DNA of 64,000 bases from Flavobacterium sp. DG2-3 (GTDB taxonomy: Bacteria > Bacteroidota > Bacteroidia > Flavobacteriales > Flavobacteriaceae). Positions 50,862 through 59,387 of this stretch are shown piece by piece. The notes beneath the pieces were generated by a model that saw only the letters and a list, made by a program, of their open reading frames with translations, had not been told where the DNA came from and made no database searches. The stretch lies in NCBI RefSeq assembly GCF_030730925.1, contig NZ_JAVAMB010000016.1:38536-102535 (forward strand), written 5' to 3'. Position numbers and translations under genes: made by a program. The stretch's first letter is position 1; each line of letters begins with the position of its first letter.

Positions 50862-51100
50862 TTAATGAATTAAGTAGATTTAAGGTTTAATTTTTGCCAA
50901 ATAAAATGAATTTGATTTTAATAACCTAATGCTTTTTTGAGATATGTTTAAAATAACGGCTGTAATATTGAAAAATTAACTTTTTGTGTATTAAATTAAT
51001 GAGTTTCTTTTAATTTTTGTGCGTTCTTTAATATTTATTTCCTGACAAATTAAAGCATAATTAGAAAGAGAGATTGGTAAGTATTTGATTATTAGGAATA

Positions 51101-51134
51101 AAAAAAGCGATTCACTTAAAAAGGAATCGCTTTT
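51101..51134 (-). terminator. terminator of msrB
   Basis: AAAAGCGATTC pairs with GAATCGCTTTT (11 bp) around ACTTAAAAAG; on the minus strand it is followed by TTTTTATT. Confidence 0.88.
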
Positions 51135-51150
51135 GAAATATTTTGTTTTT

Positions 51151-51597
51151 TTACTGTTTGACTTTAGATAAAGACAATGCATTAATGCAATAACGCAAAC
51201 CGCTTGGCGGTGGACCATCAGGAAAGATATGCCCCAAATGAGAATCGCAAACATTGCAAGTTACCTCAACACGAATCATTCCGTGCGATTTGTCGGCATG
51301 ATATCCAACTGCATTTTCTTTTACAGGCTGTGTAAAAGACGGCCAACCTGTACCAGATTCGAATTTTTCGCTGGCATCAAATAATAACGTTCCGCAGCAT
51401 TTGCATTCGTAAATTCCTGGTTCAAATAAACTGCACATTTCAGAGCTGAAAGATCTTTCGGTTCCTTTTAAACGAGTTACCTGAAATTCTTCTGGAGTCA
51501 ATAACTGTTTCCATTCTCCCTCCGTTTTCTCCACTTTTTTGTCTGGAGTCGGATTTCCTTTATTTGTAAAATGAATTACATCTGCCCATTTTATCAT
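51151..51597 (-). CDS. msrB: peptide-methionine (R)-S-oxide reductase
   Basis: 148 residues, typical MsrB. Zn-binding CxxC pairs in YECKCCGTLLF and CNVCDSHLGHIF; the GTGWPSFTQP motif; active-site Cys in LRYCINALSL near the C-terminus (the usual N residue follows). It repairs methionine-R-sulfoxide in proteins. It has no signal peptide, so it is cytoplasmic. It shares the strand with prfB upstream (70-bp gap). Confidence 0.93.
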   Translation of the reverse strand: MIKWADVIHFTNKGNPTPDKKVEKTEGEWKQLLTPEEFQVTRLKGTERSFSSEMCSLFEPGIYECKCCGTLLFDASEKFESGTGWPSFTQPVKENAVGYHADKSHGMIRVEVTCNVCDSHLGHIFPDGPPPSGLRYCINALSLSKVKQ

Positions 51598-51667
51598 AAC
51601 TTTTGTTTTTTGTTTAAAAAAGTTTCAAGCTTCAGGTTTCAAGTTGACTGCAAACTGCGACTGAACA

Positions 51668-52766
51668 CTATTCTTCTTCCTTCTGTCCCATCATCATCAG
51701 ATAGGCTTTTAGGAAAGCATCAATATTTCCGTTCATTACGCCGTCAACATCGCTGGTTTCGTATCCTGTGCGAACATCCTTAACCAATTTATAAGGTTGC
51801 ATCACATAATTACGAATTTGTGAACCCCATTCGATTTTCATTTTTCCAGCTTCGATATCGGCACGTTGTGCTTGCTGTTTCTTTAACTCAATTTCATACA
51901 ACTGAGAACGAAGCATTTGCATAGCACGCTGTCTGTTGTCTTGCTGAGAACGTGTCTCAGAACACTGAATCTGAATTCCAGTTGGTTTGTGAACTAACTG
52001 AACTTTAGTTTCTACCTTATTTACGTTCTGTCCTCCAGCACCGCTCGAACGAGAAGTTGTAATTTCGATATCGGCAGGGTTAATGTCGATTTCGATACTA
52101 TCATCTACCAACGGATAAACGTAAACAGAAACGAAAGAAGTGTGGCGCTTAGCGTTACTGTCAAATGGTGAAATACGAACCAAACGGTGAACTCCGTTTT
52201 CTCCTTTTAAGTATCCGAAAGAATAATCTCCTTCAAATTCTAAAGTTACGGTTTTAATTCCAGCAACGTCGCCTTCTTGAAAGTTAAGTTCTTTGATTTT
52301 GTAACCATAACTTTCTCCCCACATCATGTACATACGCATCAGCATTCCTGCCCAGTCACAGCTTTCTGTTCCTCCGGCACCAGCAGTAATCTGAACGACA
52401 GCACTTAAACTGTCAGCTTCATCAGAAAGCATGTTTTTAAATTCGATGTTTTCTATATGAGTCTGAGCTAGGTCGTATTGTTCGTCTAACTCCTCTACAG
52501 TAAGTTCGCCTTCTTTATAAAAATCATAAGCAAGCTGTAATTCTTCTGTAAGAGTTGCAGCTTTGTCATAATCTTCAATCCATTTTTTCTTGTTTCGAAG
52601 ATTTTTTACAATAAGTTCTGCTTCTTTTGGATTGTTCCAAAAATCAGGAGCAAACGTTTTTTCTTCTTCGTTTGCAATTTCGATTAGTTTAGCATCGACG
52701 TCAAAGATACCTCCTCAACGCACCAAGGCGCTCCACAATACCTTTTACTTGTTCGGCTGTTGTCAT
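51668..52766 (-). CDS. prfB: peptide chain release factor 2, with programmed +1 frameshift
   Basis: Translation starts at ATG 52766 (MTTAEQVKGIVERLGALRRY), reaches CTT TGA at 52706-52701, shifts +1 and continues from GAC at 52702 to the stop at 51668. The product is 365 residues, the normal RF2 length. The second frame has the RF2-specific stop-recognition loop SPF (RISPFDSN) and the GGQ motif (SSGAGGQNVNKVETK). RF2 releases peptides at UGA and UAA. The in-frame UGA makes synthesis self-limiting. A naive gene call would begin at an internal ATG at 52432. Confidence 0.95.
52700..52715 (-). promoter_or_regulatory. prfB +1 recoding site
   Basis: On the minus strand AGGAGG TAT CTT TGA C: a Shine-Dalgarno-like AGGAGG (52715-52710), three bases, the slippery CTT (52706-52704) and the UGA stop followed by C, the poorest UGA context. 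It matches the E. coli site (AGGGGGTATCTTTGAC) except for one base. Confidence 0.97.
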
Positions 52767-52879
52767 AAATTAATTAATAGGTTTTTATATGTTTTTTAGA
52801 ATTATTACGTTAATTTGGTCTATAGAAACGAGCGAGTTAAATTTTATTAAACTTGCCAAGAATAACTATTTGTAATACG

Positions 52880-52887
52880 TAATTTTG
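52880..52887 (+). promoter_or_regulatory. -7 element (TAATTTTG) for the aldolase gene
   Basis: TAATTTTG lies 30 bp before ATG 52918. The gap to prfB is divergent. Confidence 0.5.
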
Positions 52888-52917
52888 CATACAAAAATAA
52901 GATATAGTTTTTAGAAT

Positions 52918-53937
52918 ATGGAAATAAATTTAATCAGCGATACCATAACAAAGCCTACTTATGAAATGCTGCAGTATATGTTTAACGCCCATGTCGGCGA
53001 TGATGTATACAAACAGGACCCAACGGTGATTGAATTGGAAAACAGAACAGCAGAGTTTTTTGGTATGGAAGCTGGTCTTTTCTTTCCGTCTGGAACTATG
53101 GCAAACCAAACTGCAATTAAACTTCATACACAGCCTGGAGAACAATTAATAGCCGATAAATATGCGCATGTTTATCATTATGAAGGAGGAGGAGTTTCTT
53201 TTAACAGCGGTGTTTCTTGCTGTCTGATAGATGGAAACCGCGGAATGATAACGGCAGCACAAGTCAAAGCAGCGATAAACGATCCTGAATTTTATCACAG
53301 TCCGCTTACAAGTTTGGTTTGTGTAGAGAATACAACCAATAAAGGAGGCGGCGCATGCTACGAATTAGAAGATTTAAGAGAAATAAAAAAAGTTTGCGAC
53401 GCCAATAATTTGAAGTTTCACTTAGATGGAGCTAGAATTTGGAATGCTTTAGTAGCTAAAAGACAGAATCCGAGGGAATTTGGAGCAATTTTCGATACTA
53501 TTTCGGTTTGTCTTTCTAAGGGATTAGGTGCTCCAATTGGTTCTGTACTGCTTGGAAGTAAAGCTGATATTCACAGAGCGTTGAGAATCAGGAAGATATT
53601 GGGTGGCGGAATGCGTCAGGTTGGGTATTTAGCTGCTGCCGGATTATATGCTTTGGCGCATAATATCGAAAGATTGGCTGAAGATCATCGCAGAGCAAAA
53701 GAAATTGCCAAAATCTTAAGCACAAAACCTTGGATCGCGTCTATTGAGCCTGTAGAAACTAATATTTTGATTTTTTCGCTTGCAGAAGGCTACAGCGATC
53801 AATTATTGATCGAAAAATTAAAACAGAAAAATATATTAATAAGTTCGTTAGGACATAATAAACTTCGTATCGTAACACATTTAGATTACAAAGAAGTGAT
53901 GCATACTTATGTGTTGGAGACGCTTTCGAAGTTCTAA
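52918..53937 (+). CDS. threonine aldolase family protein (beta-eliminating lyase)
   Basis: 339 residues, PLP fold type I. Opening NLISDTITKPTYEML, HVGDDVYKQDPTV and an active-site Lys in SVCLSKGLGAPIGSVLLG (about 203-204); substrate-side LDGARIWNA. It cleaves threonine or allo-threonine to glycine and acetaldehyde. It is followed by the largest CTAAG inverted repeat. Confidence 0.9.
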   Translation: MEINLISDTITKPTYEMLQYMFNAHVGDDVYKQDPTVIELENRTAEFFGMEAGLFFPSGTMANQTAIKLHTQPGEQLIADKYAHVYHYEGGGVSFNSGVSCCLIDGNRGMITAAQVKAAINDPEFYHSPLTSLVCVENTTNKGGGACYELEDLREIKKVCDANNLKFHLDGARIWNALVAKRQNPREFGAIFDTISVCLSKGLGAPIGSVLLGSKADIHRALRIRKILGGGMRQVGYLAAAGLYALAHNIERLAEDHRRAKEIAKILSTKPWIASIEPVETNILIFSLAEGYSDQLLIEKLKQKNILISSLGHNKLRIVTHLDYKEVMHTYVLETLSKF

Positions 53938-54110
53938 TTGAAGGTTCTAAGGTTCTGAGTTGCTAAGCTTCTAAGATTTAGTATAAAGAAAGTTTAAAAG
54001 CTGATAAGCTTTTAAAAATATAAAGGGATAAAAGGTAGCTCATACGAGTTAACTTTTATCCTTTTAGGTTTAAGAAAGCTTAGCAGCTCAGAACCTTAGA
54101 ATCTTAGTAG
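53938..54110. repeat. CTAAG octamer-period inverted repeat enclosing a second hairpin
   Basis: Left arm 53948-53970 is complementary to 54076-54098 (22 of 23 bp, the odd one a G-T pair). Inside is another hairpin, AAGGGATAAAAG (about 54022) with CTTTTATCCTTTT (about 54053). It lies between the convergent aldolase and ybaB genes. Confidence 0.85.
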
Positions 54111-54111
54111 C

Positions 54112-54432
54112 TTATTTAAAAAGATTATCCATTCCAGGAATAGAAGGCATATCCATTCTGGCTACAGCGTCTAATTCTCTTTCGTTTACATTTGTAGCTT
54201 TTTCTATGGCTTTGTTTAAAGTTACTATTAGGTAATCTTCTAACTGCTCTTTATCTTCTAATAAAGAATCGTCAACAGAAATTGATTTTATTTTTCTACT
54301 AGCTGTAATAGTAACTTTTAATAATCCGTCAGCGCTTTGTTCATCAATCAAAACAGTATCAAGACGCTTTTTTGTATCTTCAATTTTTTGCTGGGTCTCT
54401 TTAAGTTTACCCATCATTCCCATTAAATCCAT
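54112..54432 (-). CDS. YbaB/EbfC family nucleoid-associated protein
   Basis: 106 residues, typical length. Coiled-coil N-terminal half (MGMMGKLKETQQKIEDTKKRLDTV), then the beta segment GLLKVTITASRKIKSISVDDSLL and a C-terminal VARMDMPSIPGMDNL. It binds DNA as a dimer; in many bacteria it is encoded beside dnaX or recR, but not here. Confidence 0.88.
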   Translation of the reverse strand: MDLMGMMGKLKETQQKIEDTKKRLDTVLIDEQSADGLLKVTITASRKIKSISVDDSLLEDKEQLEDYLIVTLNKAIEKATNVNERELDAVARMDMPSIPGMDNLFK

Positions 54433-54536
54433 TTTTGTTGATTTTTTAAATTATTTCACACAAAATTACTATATTGCTGTGTTAATTCAATAGAATAATT
54501 TAAGAAAAAATTAATTCTGTTCTGTTGGGTTTGTGC

Positions 54537-54544
54537 TATTTTTG
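54537..54544 (+). promoter_or_regulatory. -7 element (TATTTTTG) for the oligopeptidase gene
   Basis: TATTTTTG lies 32 bp before ATG 54577, in the divergent gap with ybaB. Confidence 0.5.
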
Positions 54545-54576
54545 CGTCTTCATATTTAAAAATTAATGCTTAATCA

Positions 54577-56637
54577 ATGCAAAATGATATATCGGCCCCA
54601 AAGGCTAACATAATACCAAAAACACTAAAAAAACATAAAGAAACTAGGATTGACAACTACTTTTGGCTTAATGACCGCGAAAATTCTGAAGTAATTGATT
54701 ACCTAAATCAAGAAAATGCTTATTATGAGAATATGACTTCTCACACTAAAGATTTACAAAATAGTCTGTTTGAAGAAATGAAAGCAAGGATCAAAGAAGA
54801 CGATTCTTCTGTTCCTTATTTCTACAATGGATATTTTTATATAACGCGTTTCGAAACAGGTCAGGATTATCCAATTTTTGCCAGAAAAAAAGGAAGCCTT
54901 TCTGCAGAAGAAGAAATTCTTTTTAACTGTAACGAAATGGCAAAAGGACATGCTTATTTCAAATTAGGAGGTTTAAGTATTAGTCCAGACAACAAATTTG
55001 CCAGTTTTGGAGTAGATATTGTTGGAAGAAGAATTTATACGATTCAAATTAAAAACTTAGAAACGGGTGAAATCTTAGCAGATAAAATAGAAAATGTGAC
55101 AGGTGCTTCGGTTTGGGCAAATGACAACAATACTATTTTTTATGTTAGACAAGATGAAACTACTTTAAGAGCTGATAAAGTTTTTAGACATAAATTAAAT
55201 ACCAGCTCAGAAAATGATGTTTTGGTTTTTAATGAAGTTGACGATACTTTTAATGTGTCGATAAGCAAAGAAAAATCAAGAAAATATATTGTTATTGGTT
55301 CTGGAAGTACTTTAACAACCGAATATAGAATTTTAAATTCTAATAATCCTGATGGCGAATTTGAAGTTTTTCAGCCACGTGTTCGCGGATTGGAATATAG
55401 TATTTCTCACTACGAAGATTCTTTTTACATCTTAACAAATAAAGACAAGGCGACTAATTTTAAATTGATGAAAACGCCTGAAGATAAAACAGGAAAGAAA
55501 AACTGGGTAGATCTTATTCCGCACAGAGAAGATGTTTTGTTGGAAGATATCGAGATTTTCAAAAATTATTTAGTTGTAGAAGAGCGTTCAAACGGATTGA
55601 ATCACATTAGAATCATGCCTTGGGGTGATGAACCAGATTATTATCTTCCTTTTGGCAGTGAAACTTATAATGCATACACAACAACCAATGTAGATTTTGA
55701 TACCGATATTCTGCGTTACAGCTATCAATCGTTGGCAACGCCGTCTTCTATAATTGATTTTAACATGAGGGATAAAACCAAAACGATCTTAAAAGAGCAA
55801 GAGGTTTTGGGTGGAAAGTTTGATAAAAACAATTATATAGAAGAAAGAGTTTGGGCAACAGCTCGTGATGGCGTAAAAGTGCCGATTTCTATGGTTTATA
55901 GAAAAGGTTTAGAGAAAAATGGTAAAAATCCGTTACTGCTTTATGCGTATGGTTCGTACGGAATTACAATGGATACTTATTTTTCATCAACAAGATTATC
56001 GCTTTTAGACCGCGGATTTGTTTATGCCATAGCCCACATTAGAGGTGGTGAGGACTTAGGAAGACAATGGTATGAAGACGGAAAACTGTTAAAAAAGAAA
56101 AATACCTTTACAGATTTCATCGATTGCTCTAAATTTGTAATAGACCAAAAGTTTACTTCTCCAGAACATTTGTATGCAGAAGGAGGATCTGCTGGAGGAC
56201 TTTTAATGGGAGTAATCGTAAATGAAGCTCCTGAATTGTATAACGGAGTCATCGCTCAGGTGCCTTTTGTAGACGTAATTACTACGATGCTGGATGATAG
56301 TATTCCGCTTACAACTGGAGAGTATGACGAATGGGGCAACCCAAACAATAAAAAATATTACGATTATATGTTGTCGTATTCACCTTACGATAACGTAAAA
56401 GCGCAGGAATATCCTAATATGTATGTTTCTACCGGATTGCATGATTCGCAGGTACAGTATTGGGAGCCAGCTAAATGGGTTGCGAAATTGCGAGATTTAA
56501 AAACAAATAATAAACTTTTGTTTTTAGATACAAACATGGATGCAGGTCATGGCGGGGCTTCGGGACGTTTTGAGGCTTTAAAAGACTTAGCAAAAGAATT
56601 TAGTTTTTTATTAGATTTAGAAAAAATTAAAAGCTAA
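54577..56637 (+). CDS. S9 family peptidase, oligopeptidase B-like
   Basis: 686 residues. An N-terminal seven-bladed propeller (about 60-400) is followed by an alpha/beta hydrolase. The catalytic Ser is in the S9A motif YAEGGSAGGLLMG (Ser about 531); acidic and His positions are in the C-terminal LHDSQVQYW and DAGHGGASGRFE regions. Oligopeptidase B cleaves short peptides after basic residues. I see no clear signal peptide, so it is probably cytoplasmic. The frame ends 71 bp before the cysteine-synthase-like gene. Confidence 0.88.
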   Translation: MQNDISAPKANIIPKTLKKHKETRIDNYFWLNDRENSEVIDYLNQENAYYENMTSHTKDLQNSLFEEMKARIKEDDSSVPYFYNGYFYITRFETGQDYPIFARKKGSLSAEEEILFNCNEMAKGHAYFKLGGLSISPDNKFASFGVDIVGRRIYTIQIKNLETGEILADKIENVTGASVWANDNNTIFYVRQDETTLRADKVFRHKLNTSSENDVLVFNEVDDTFNVSISKEKSRKYIVIGSGSTLTTEYRILNSNNPDGEFEVFQPRVRGLEYSISHYEDSFYILTNKDKATNFKLMKTPEDKTGKKNWVDLIPHREDVLLEDIEIFKNYLVVEERSNGLNHIRIMPWGDEPDYYLPFGSETYNAYTTTNVDFDTDILRYSYQSLATPSSIIDFNMRDKTKTILKEQEVLGGKFDKNNYIEERVWATARDGVKVPISMVYRKGLEKNGKNPLLLYAYGSYGITMDTYFSSTRLSLLDRGFVYAIAHIRGGEDLGRQWYEDGKLLKKKNTFTDFIDCSKFVIDQKFTSPEHLYAEGGSAGGLLMGVIVNEAPELYNGVIAQVPFVDVITTMLDDSIPLTTGEYDEWGNPNNKKYYDYMLSYSPYDNVKAQEYPNMYVSTGLHDSQVQYWEPAKWVAKLRDLKTNNKLLFLDTNMDAGHGGASGRFEALKDLAKEFSFLLDLEKIKS

Positions 56638-56652
56638 TTAGAAATTTTTTGT

Positions 56653-56660
56653 TAAATTTG
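56653..56660 (+). promoter_or_regulatory. -7 element (TAAATTTG) for the cysteine-synthase-family gene
   Basis: TAAATTTG lies 48 bp before ATG 56709. It falls inside the longer reading frame starting at 56649, so that start is excluded on this transcript. Confidence 0.5.
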
Positions 56661-56708
56661 CAACCTATCAAGGTTAATTTGAAAATGCCTTTGATTAACT
56701 ATTTTTTT

Positions 56709-57749
56709 ATGAAAGAAGAAATAACTGCTTATAATAATGTTTTAGAGTTAATAGGAAACACCCCCCTTATTAAGCTAAATAAAATTACCGAAGAGTTAGA
56801 AGGAAATTTCTACGCAAAGGTAGAAGCTTTCAACCCAGGTCATTCCTCAAAAGATAGAATAGCGTTATATATTATTGAAGAAGCCGAGAGAAAAGGAATT
56901 CTATCTCCGGGAGATACCATTATTGAAACCACATCTGGTAATACAGGTTTTAGTTTAGCAATGGTAAGCATTATTAAAGGTTACAATTGTATTTTAGCGG
57001 TAAGCTCAAAATCATCTAAAGACAAAATTGACATGTTGAGAAGTTTAGGCGCCAAAGTGTATGTCTGTCCGGCTCACGTTTCTGCAGATGATGAAAGATC
57101 TTACTATAATGTAGCAAAACGTTTGCACGAAGAGACAAAAGGTTCGGTCTACATTAATCAATATTTCAACCAATTAAATATTGATGCCCACTACAACACT
57201 ACAGGTCCAGAAATTTGGGAACAGACAAAAGGACAAATTACGCACTTAATTGCGTGCAGCGGAACAGGAGGAACTATCTCTGGAACTGCAAAATTCTTAA
57301 AAGAAAAAAATCCAAATATTAGAATTCTAGGAGTTGATGCTTTTGGTTCGGTTTTGAAAAAATACCACGAAACAAAAGAATTTGATAGTAAAGAAATTTA
57401 TCCTTACCGTATAGAAGGTCTTGGTAAAAACTTGATTCCGTCTGCTACAGATTTTGATATTATTGATAAATTCATGAAAGTAACCGACGAAGAAAGTGCT
57501 CACTCTGCAAGAGAGATTACTAGAAAAGAAGGTTTATTTGTTGGATATACTTCTGGAGCAGTAATGCAAGCTATTAAGCAATATGCTGAAGAAGGAGAAT
57601 TTACAAAAGACAGTAACATCATTGCTATTTTCCCAGATCATGGTTCTCGTTACATGAGTAAAGTATTCAGCGATGACTGGATGAACGAGCAAGGTTTCTT
57701 TGACAGTGTTAATGAAGAAGAAGCTCAAAAAATTGAATTCGTAAAGTAA
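56709..57749 (+). CDS. PLP-dependent cysteine synthase family protein (CBS-like, no CBS domain)
   Basis: 346 residues from ATG 56709 (MKEEITAYNNVLELIGNTPL), or from ATG 56685. Fold type II: PLP lysine in HSSKDRIALY (Lys48), TSGNTGFSLAM and SGTGGTISG. It ends with VFSDDWMNEQGFF, a tail found in cystathionine-beta-synthase-type enzymes. It could condense serine or O-acetylserine with homocysteine or sulfide. It is distinct from the cysM at 12041-12928. Followed by a strong terminator. Confidence 0.87.
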   Translation: MKEEITAYNNVLELIGNTPLIKLNKITEELEGNFYAKVEAFNPGHSSKDRIALYIIEEAERKGILSPGDTIIETTSGNTGFSLAMVSIIKGYNCILAVSSKSSKDKIDMLRSLGAKVYVCPAHVSADDERSYYNVAKRLHEETKGSVYINQYFNQLNIDAHYNTTGPEIWEQTKGQITHLIACSGTGGTISGTAKFLKEKNPNIRILGVDAFGSVLKKYHETKEFDSKEIYPYRIEGLGKNLIPSATDFDIIDKFMKVTDEESAHSAREITRKEGLFVGYTSGAVMQAIKQYAEEGEFTKDSNIIAIFPDHGSRYMSKVFSDDWMNEQGFFDSVNEEEAQKIEFVK

Positions 57750-57768
57750 TAAACTACTTTTCAAGATA

Positions 57769-57802
57769 TAGAAACTCCATTCGTATTCCGAATGGAGTTT
57801 TT
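57769..57802 (+). terminator. terminator after the cysteine-synthase-like gene
   Basis: AACTCCATTCG and CGAATGGAGTT form an 11-bp stem with loop TATTC, followed by TTTTTTT. Confidence 0.9.
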
Positions 57803-58092
57803 TTTATTTTCCACATTTTTCTCCTTTCGGTTTTCTTTAAAAGTTAAAATTTATTATTTTATTGAATATACCGTATTTATACGTAAGAAATTATTAGTTC
57901 GAATAATTTTAATTCAATTATTTAATAATAACATTGAAAAATATAAAAATTATTTAACCGGTAAAATGCATGAAAAACGTTCTTTTAACGAGTATTTAGG
58001 TAAGTTGTCGGAAATATTTTAGCTCCAAGTAGTAAAAATATAGTTTAGCGGTATTAAAATAACATAGTTATTAATCCCTAAAATCTACTATT
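57803..58092. other. non-coding AT-rich gap
   Basis: This 290-bp gap holds no convincing gene. A 76-codon frame at 57792-58022 starts inside the terminator and has no family resemblance. No repeat or hairpin was seen. Confidence 0.6.
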
Positions 58093-58989
58093 ATGAAAAA
58101 ATTACTACTCACAGTATTGTTTGTAAGTTTTTTGAATGTGAATGCACAAACACCGATTCAGGAATTTAACTTTAATGGCACTTTAAACAATACTGCAAAT
58201 ACAATATCATTTATTGGCACCAACAATTTTGTGTCGGATAGAGCAGGAGCTATTAAAGGAGCTCAGCGACTAAATAATAAAGCTCTAGAAGCTGTAATTG
58301 ATAATCTGCCTCAAGGAAAAAGCTCCAGAACGATTAGTATTTGGGTAAAATTCAATGATATTGCTACTGCAAACTATATCTGGGGTTACGGAAATGCTCT
58401 AAATGCGCAATATTGCGGTTTATTACAGCAAGGAACAACTTCCTCAAACTCTGATTTAAGTTTGGCTGCTTGGGGAGCCTCTAATGATGTTATTGTGTCT
58501 ACACCGCTTGAAAAAAGTATCTGGTACAATTATACCATCACCTACGAAGGCACTACCTCTAAAATATATCGAGACGGTAAATTATTAAAGTTTCTAGAAG
58601 GAATGACAAGATCTACTAACGGAAATATTTTTAGATTGGGAGAGATCAATACTATGGTAGGAATAAATGCTGATATAGACGATTTAAAGATCTATAATGT
58701 TGCTTTAACTCCAGATCAGGTAAAAGAATTATATGAAAGTGAAAAAGCTGTTAATTTGCTAGTAAAGGCTCCTGCAGAAACGAAATCGAAAACTGTGGCT
58801 AAGGCAAAAACGCCAAATGAAACAATAATTACTTCAAGCGATGTCAGCGGGACAACAAAAAGCATTGAAGTGTATTCGCAAGGACAAAAAATAGTAGGAA
58901 GCAATGCTGCGAATATAAGCGATCTTCCTGAAGGGACTTATTTATTAAAAATTACCAGTACTCCATCTAAAAAAATTACCTCAAAATAA
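58093..58989 (+). CDS. secreted LamG-like domain protein, tandem copy 1
   Basis: 298 residues. Signal peptide KKLLLTVLFVSFLNVNAQ. The mature part is a LamG/concanavalin-like jelly roll (SSRTISIWVKFND...YNYTITYEGTTSKIYRDGKLL...GINADIDDLKIYNVALTPDQV). An Ala/Lys/Thr-rich linker follows (about 215-250), then SIEVYSQGQKIVGSN...ISDLPEGTYLLKI, which resembles a T9SS type A sorting tail. It is probably secreted and glycan- or protein-binding. The paralogue at 59388 has the same length. Confidence 0.8.
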   Translation: MKKLLLTVLFVSFLNVNAQTPIQEFNFNGTLNNTANTISFIGTNNFVSDRAGAIKGAQRLNNKALEAVIDNLPQGKSSRTISIWVKFNDIATANYIWGYGNALNAQYCGLLQQGTTSSNSDLSLAAWGASNDVIVSTPLEKSIWYNYTITYEGTTSKIYRDGKLLKFLEGMTRSTNGNIFRLGEINTMVGINADIDDLKIYNVALTPDQVKELYESEKAVNLLVKAPAETKSKTVAKAKTPNETIITSSDVSGTTKSIEVYSQGQKIVGSNAANISDLPEGTYLLKITSTPSKKITSK

Positions 58990-59387
58990 ATGGTTTTTTA
59001 GTTTGTTTTTAAATGTTAGTTAGTTTTTTTATTGCGCAAGCAATTGAGTTTTTGGAATAGTAGAAAAGCTTTCTGTGTTCAGAAGGCTTTTTTTATTCTA
59101 AAAATATTTTCAAAATAGCATTGCTTTTCATGCGATGCATTCTGTAAATAGTTTAGAGTGGCTTTGGAGTATTTCAAAGAGAATGCCACAGGAACTAATA
59201 AAGTATTTTTGTGAGAATTATGCATTTGTGTGTAAGAATTGCTTGTGCGTGATGAATTTAAATTATAGTTTTAACAAAATTTCTAAAATAATAAACGAAA
59301 TTTTAGAATTGAAAAATCTAAAGTATTTCAATTTAACAGTCGATTTCTATTTGCCTTAAACTAAACATTCTGATAAAAGCTAAGCCT
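58990..59387. other. 398-bp gap between LamG paralogues
   Basis: It contains the terminator at 59067-59095 and otherwise AT-rich sequence. A 74-codon frame (59135-59359) has no start context or family resemblance that I can see. Nothing else recognised. Confidence 0.6.
59067..59095 (+). terminator. terminator after LamG copy 1
   Basis: AAAGCTTTCTG pairs with CAGAAGGCTTT (one G-T pair) around TGTT, followed by TTTT. Confidence 0.85.

Noticed and set aside
50991..51254. 87-codon reverse frame overlapping the end of msrB
   Set aside because: It overlaps msrB out of frame and runs through its terminator, so it is a shadow.
57792..58022. 76-codon frame after the cysteine-synthase-like gene
   Set aside because: It starts inside a terminator hairpin and has no resemblance to any protein I know.
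59135..59359. 74-codon frame between the LamG paralogues
   Set aside because: No start context, promoter or family resemblance; the composition fits random AT-rich sequence.
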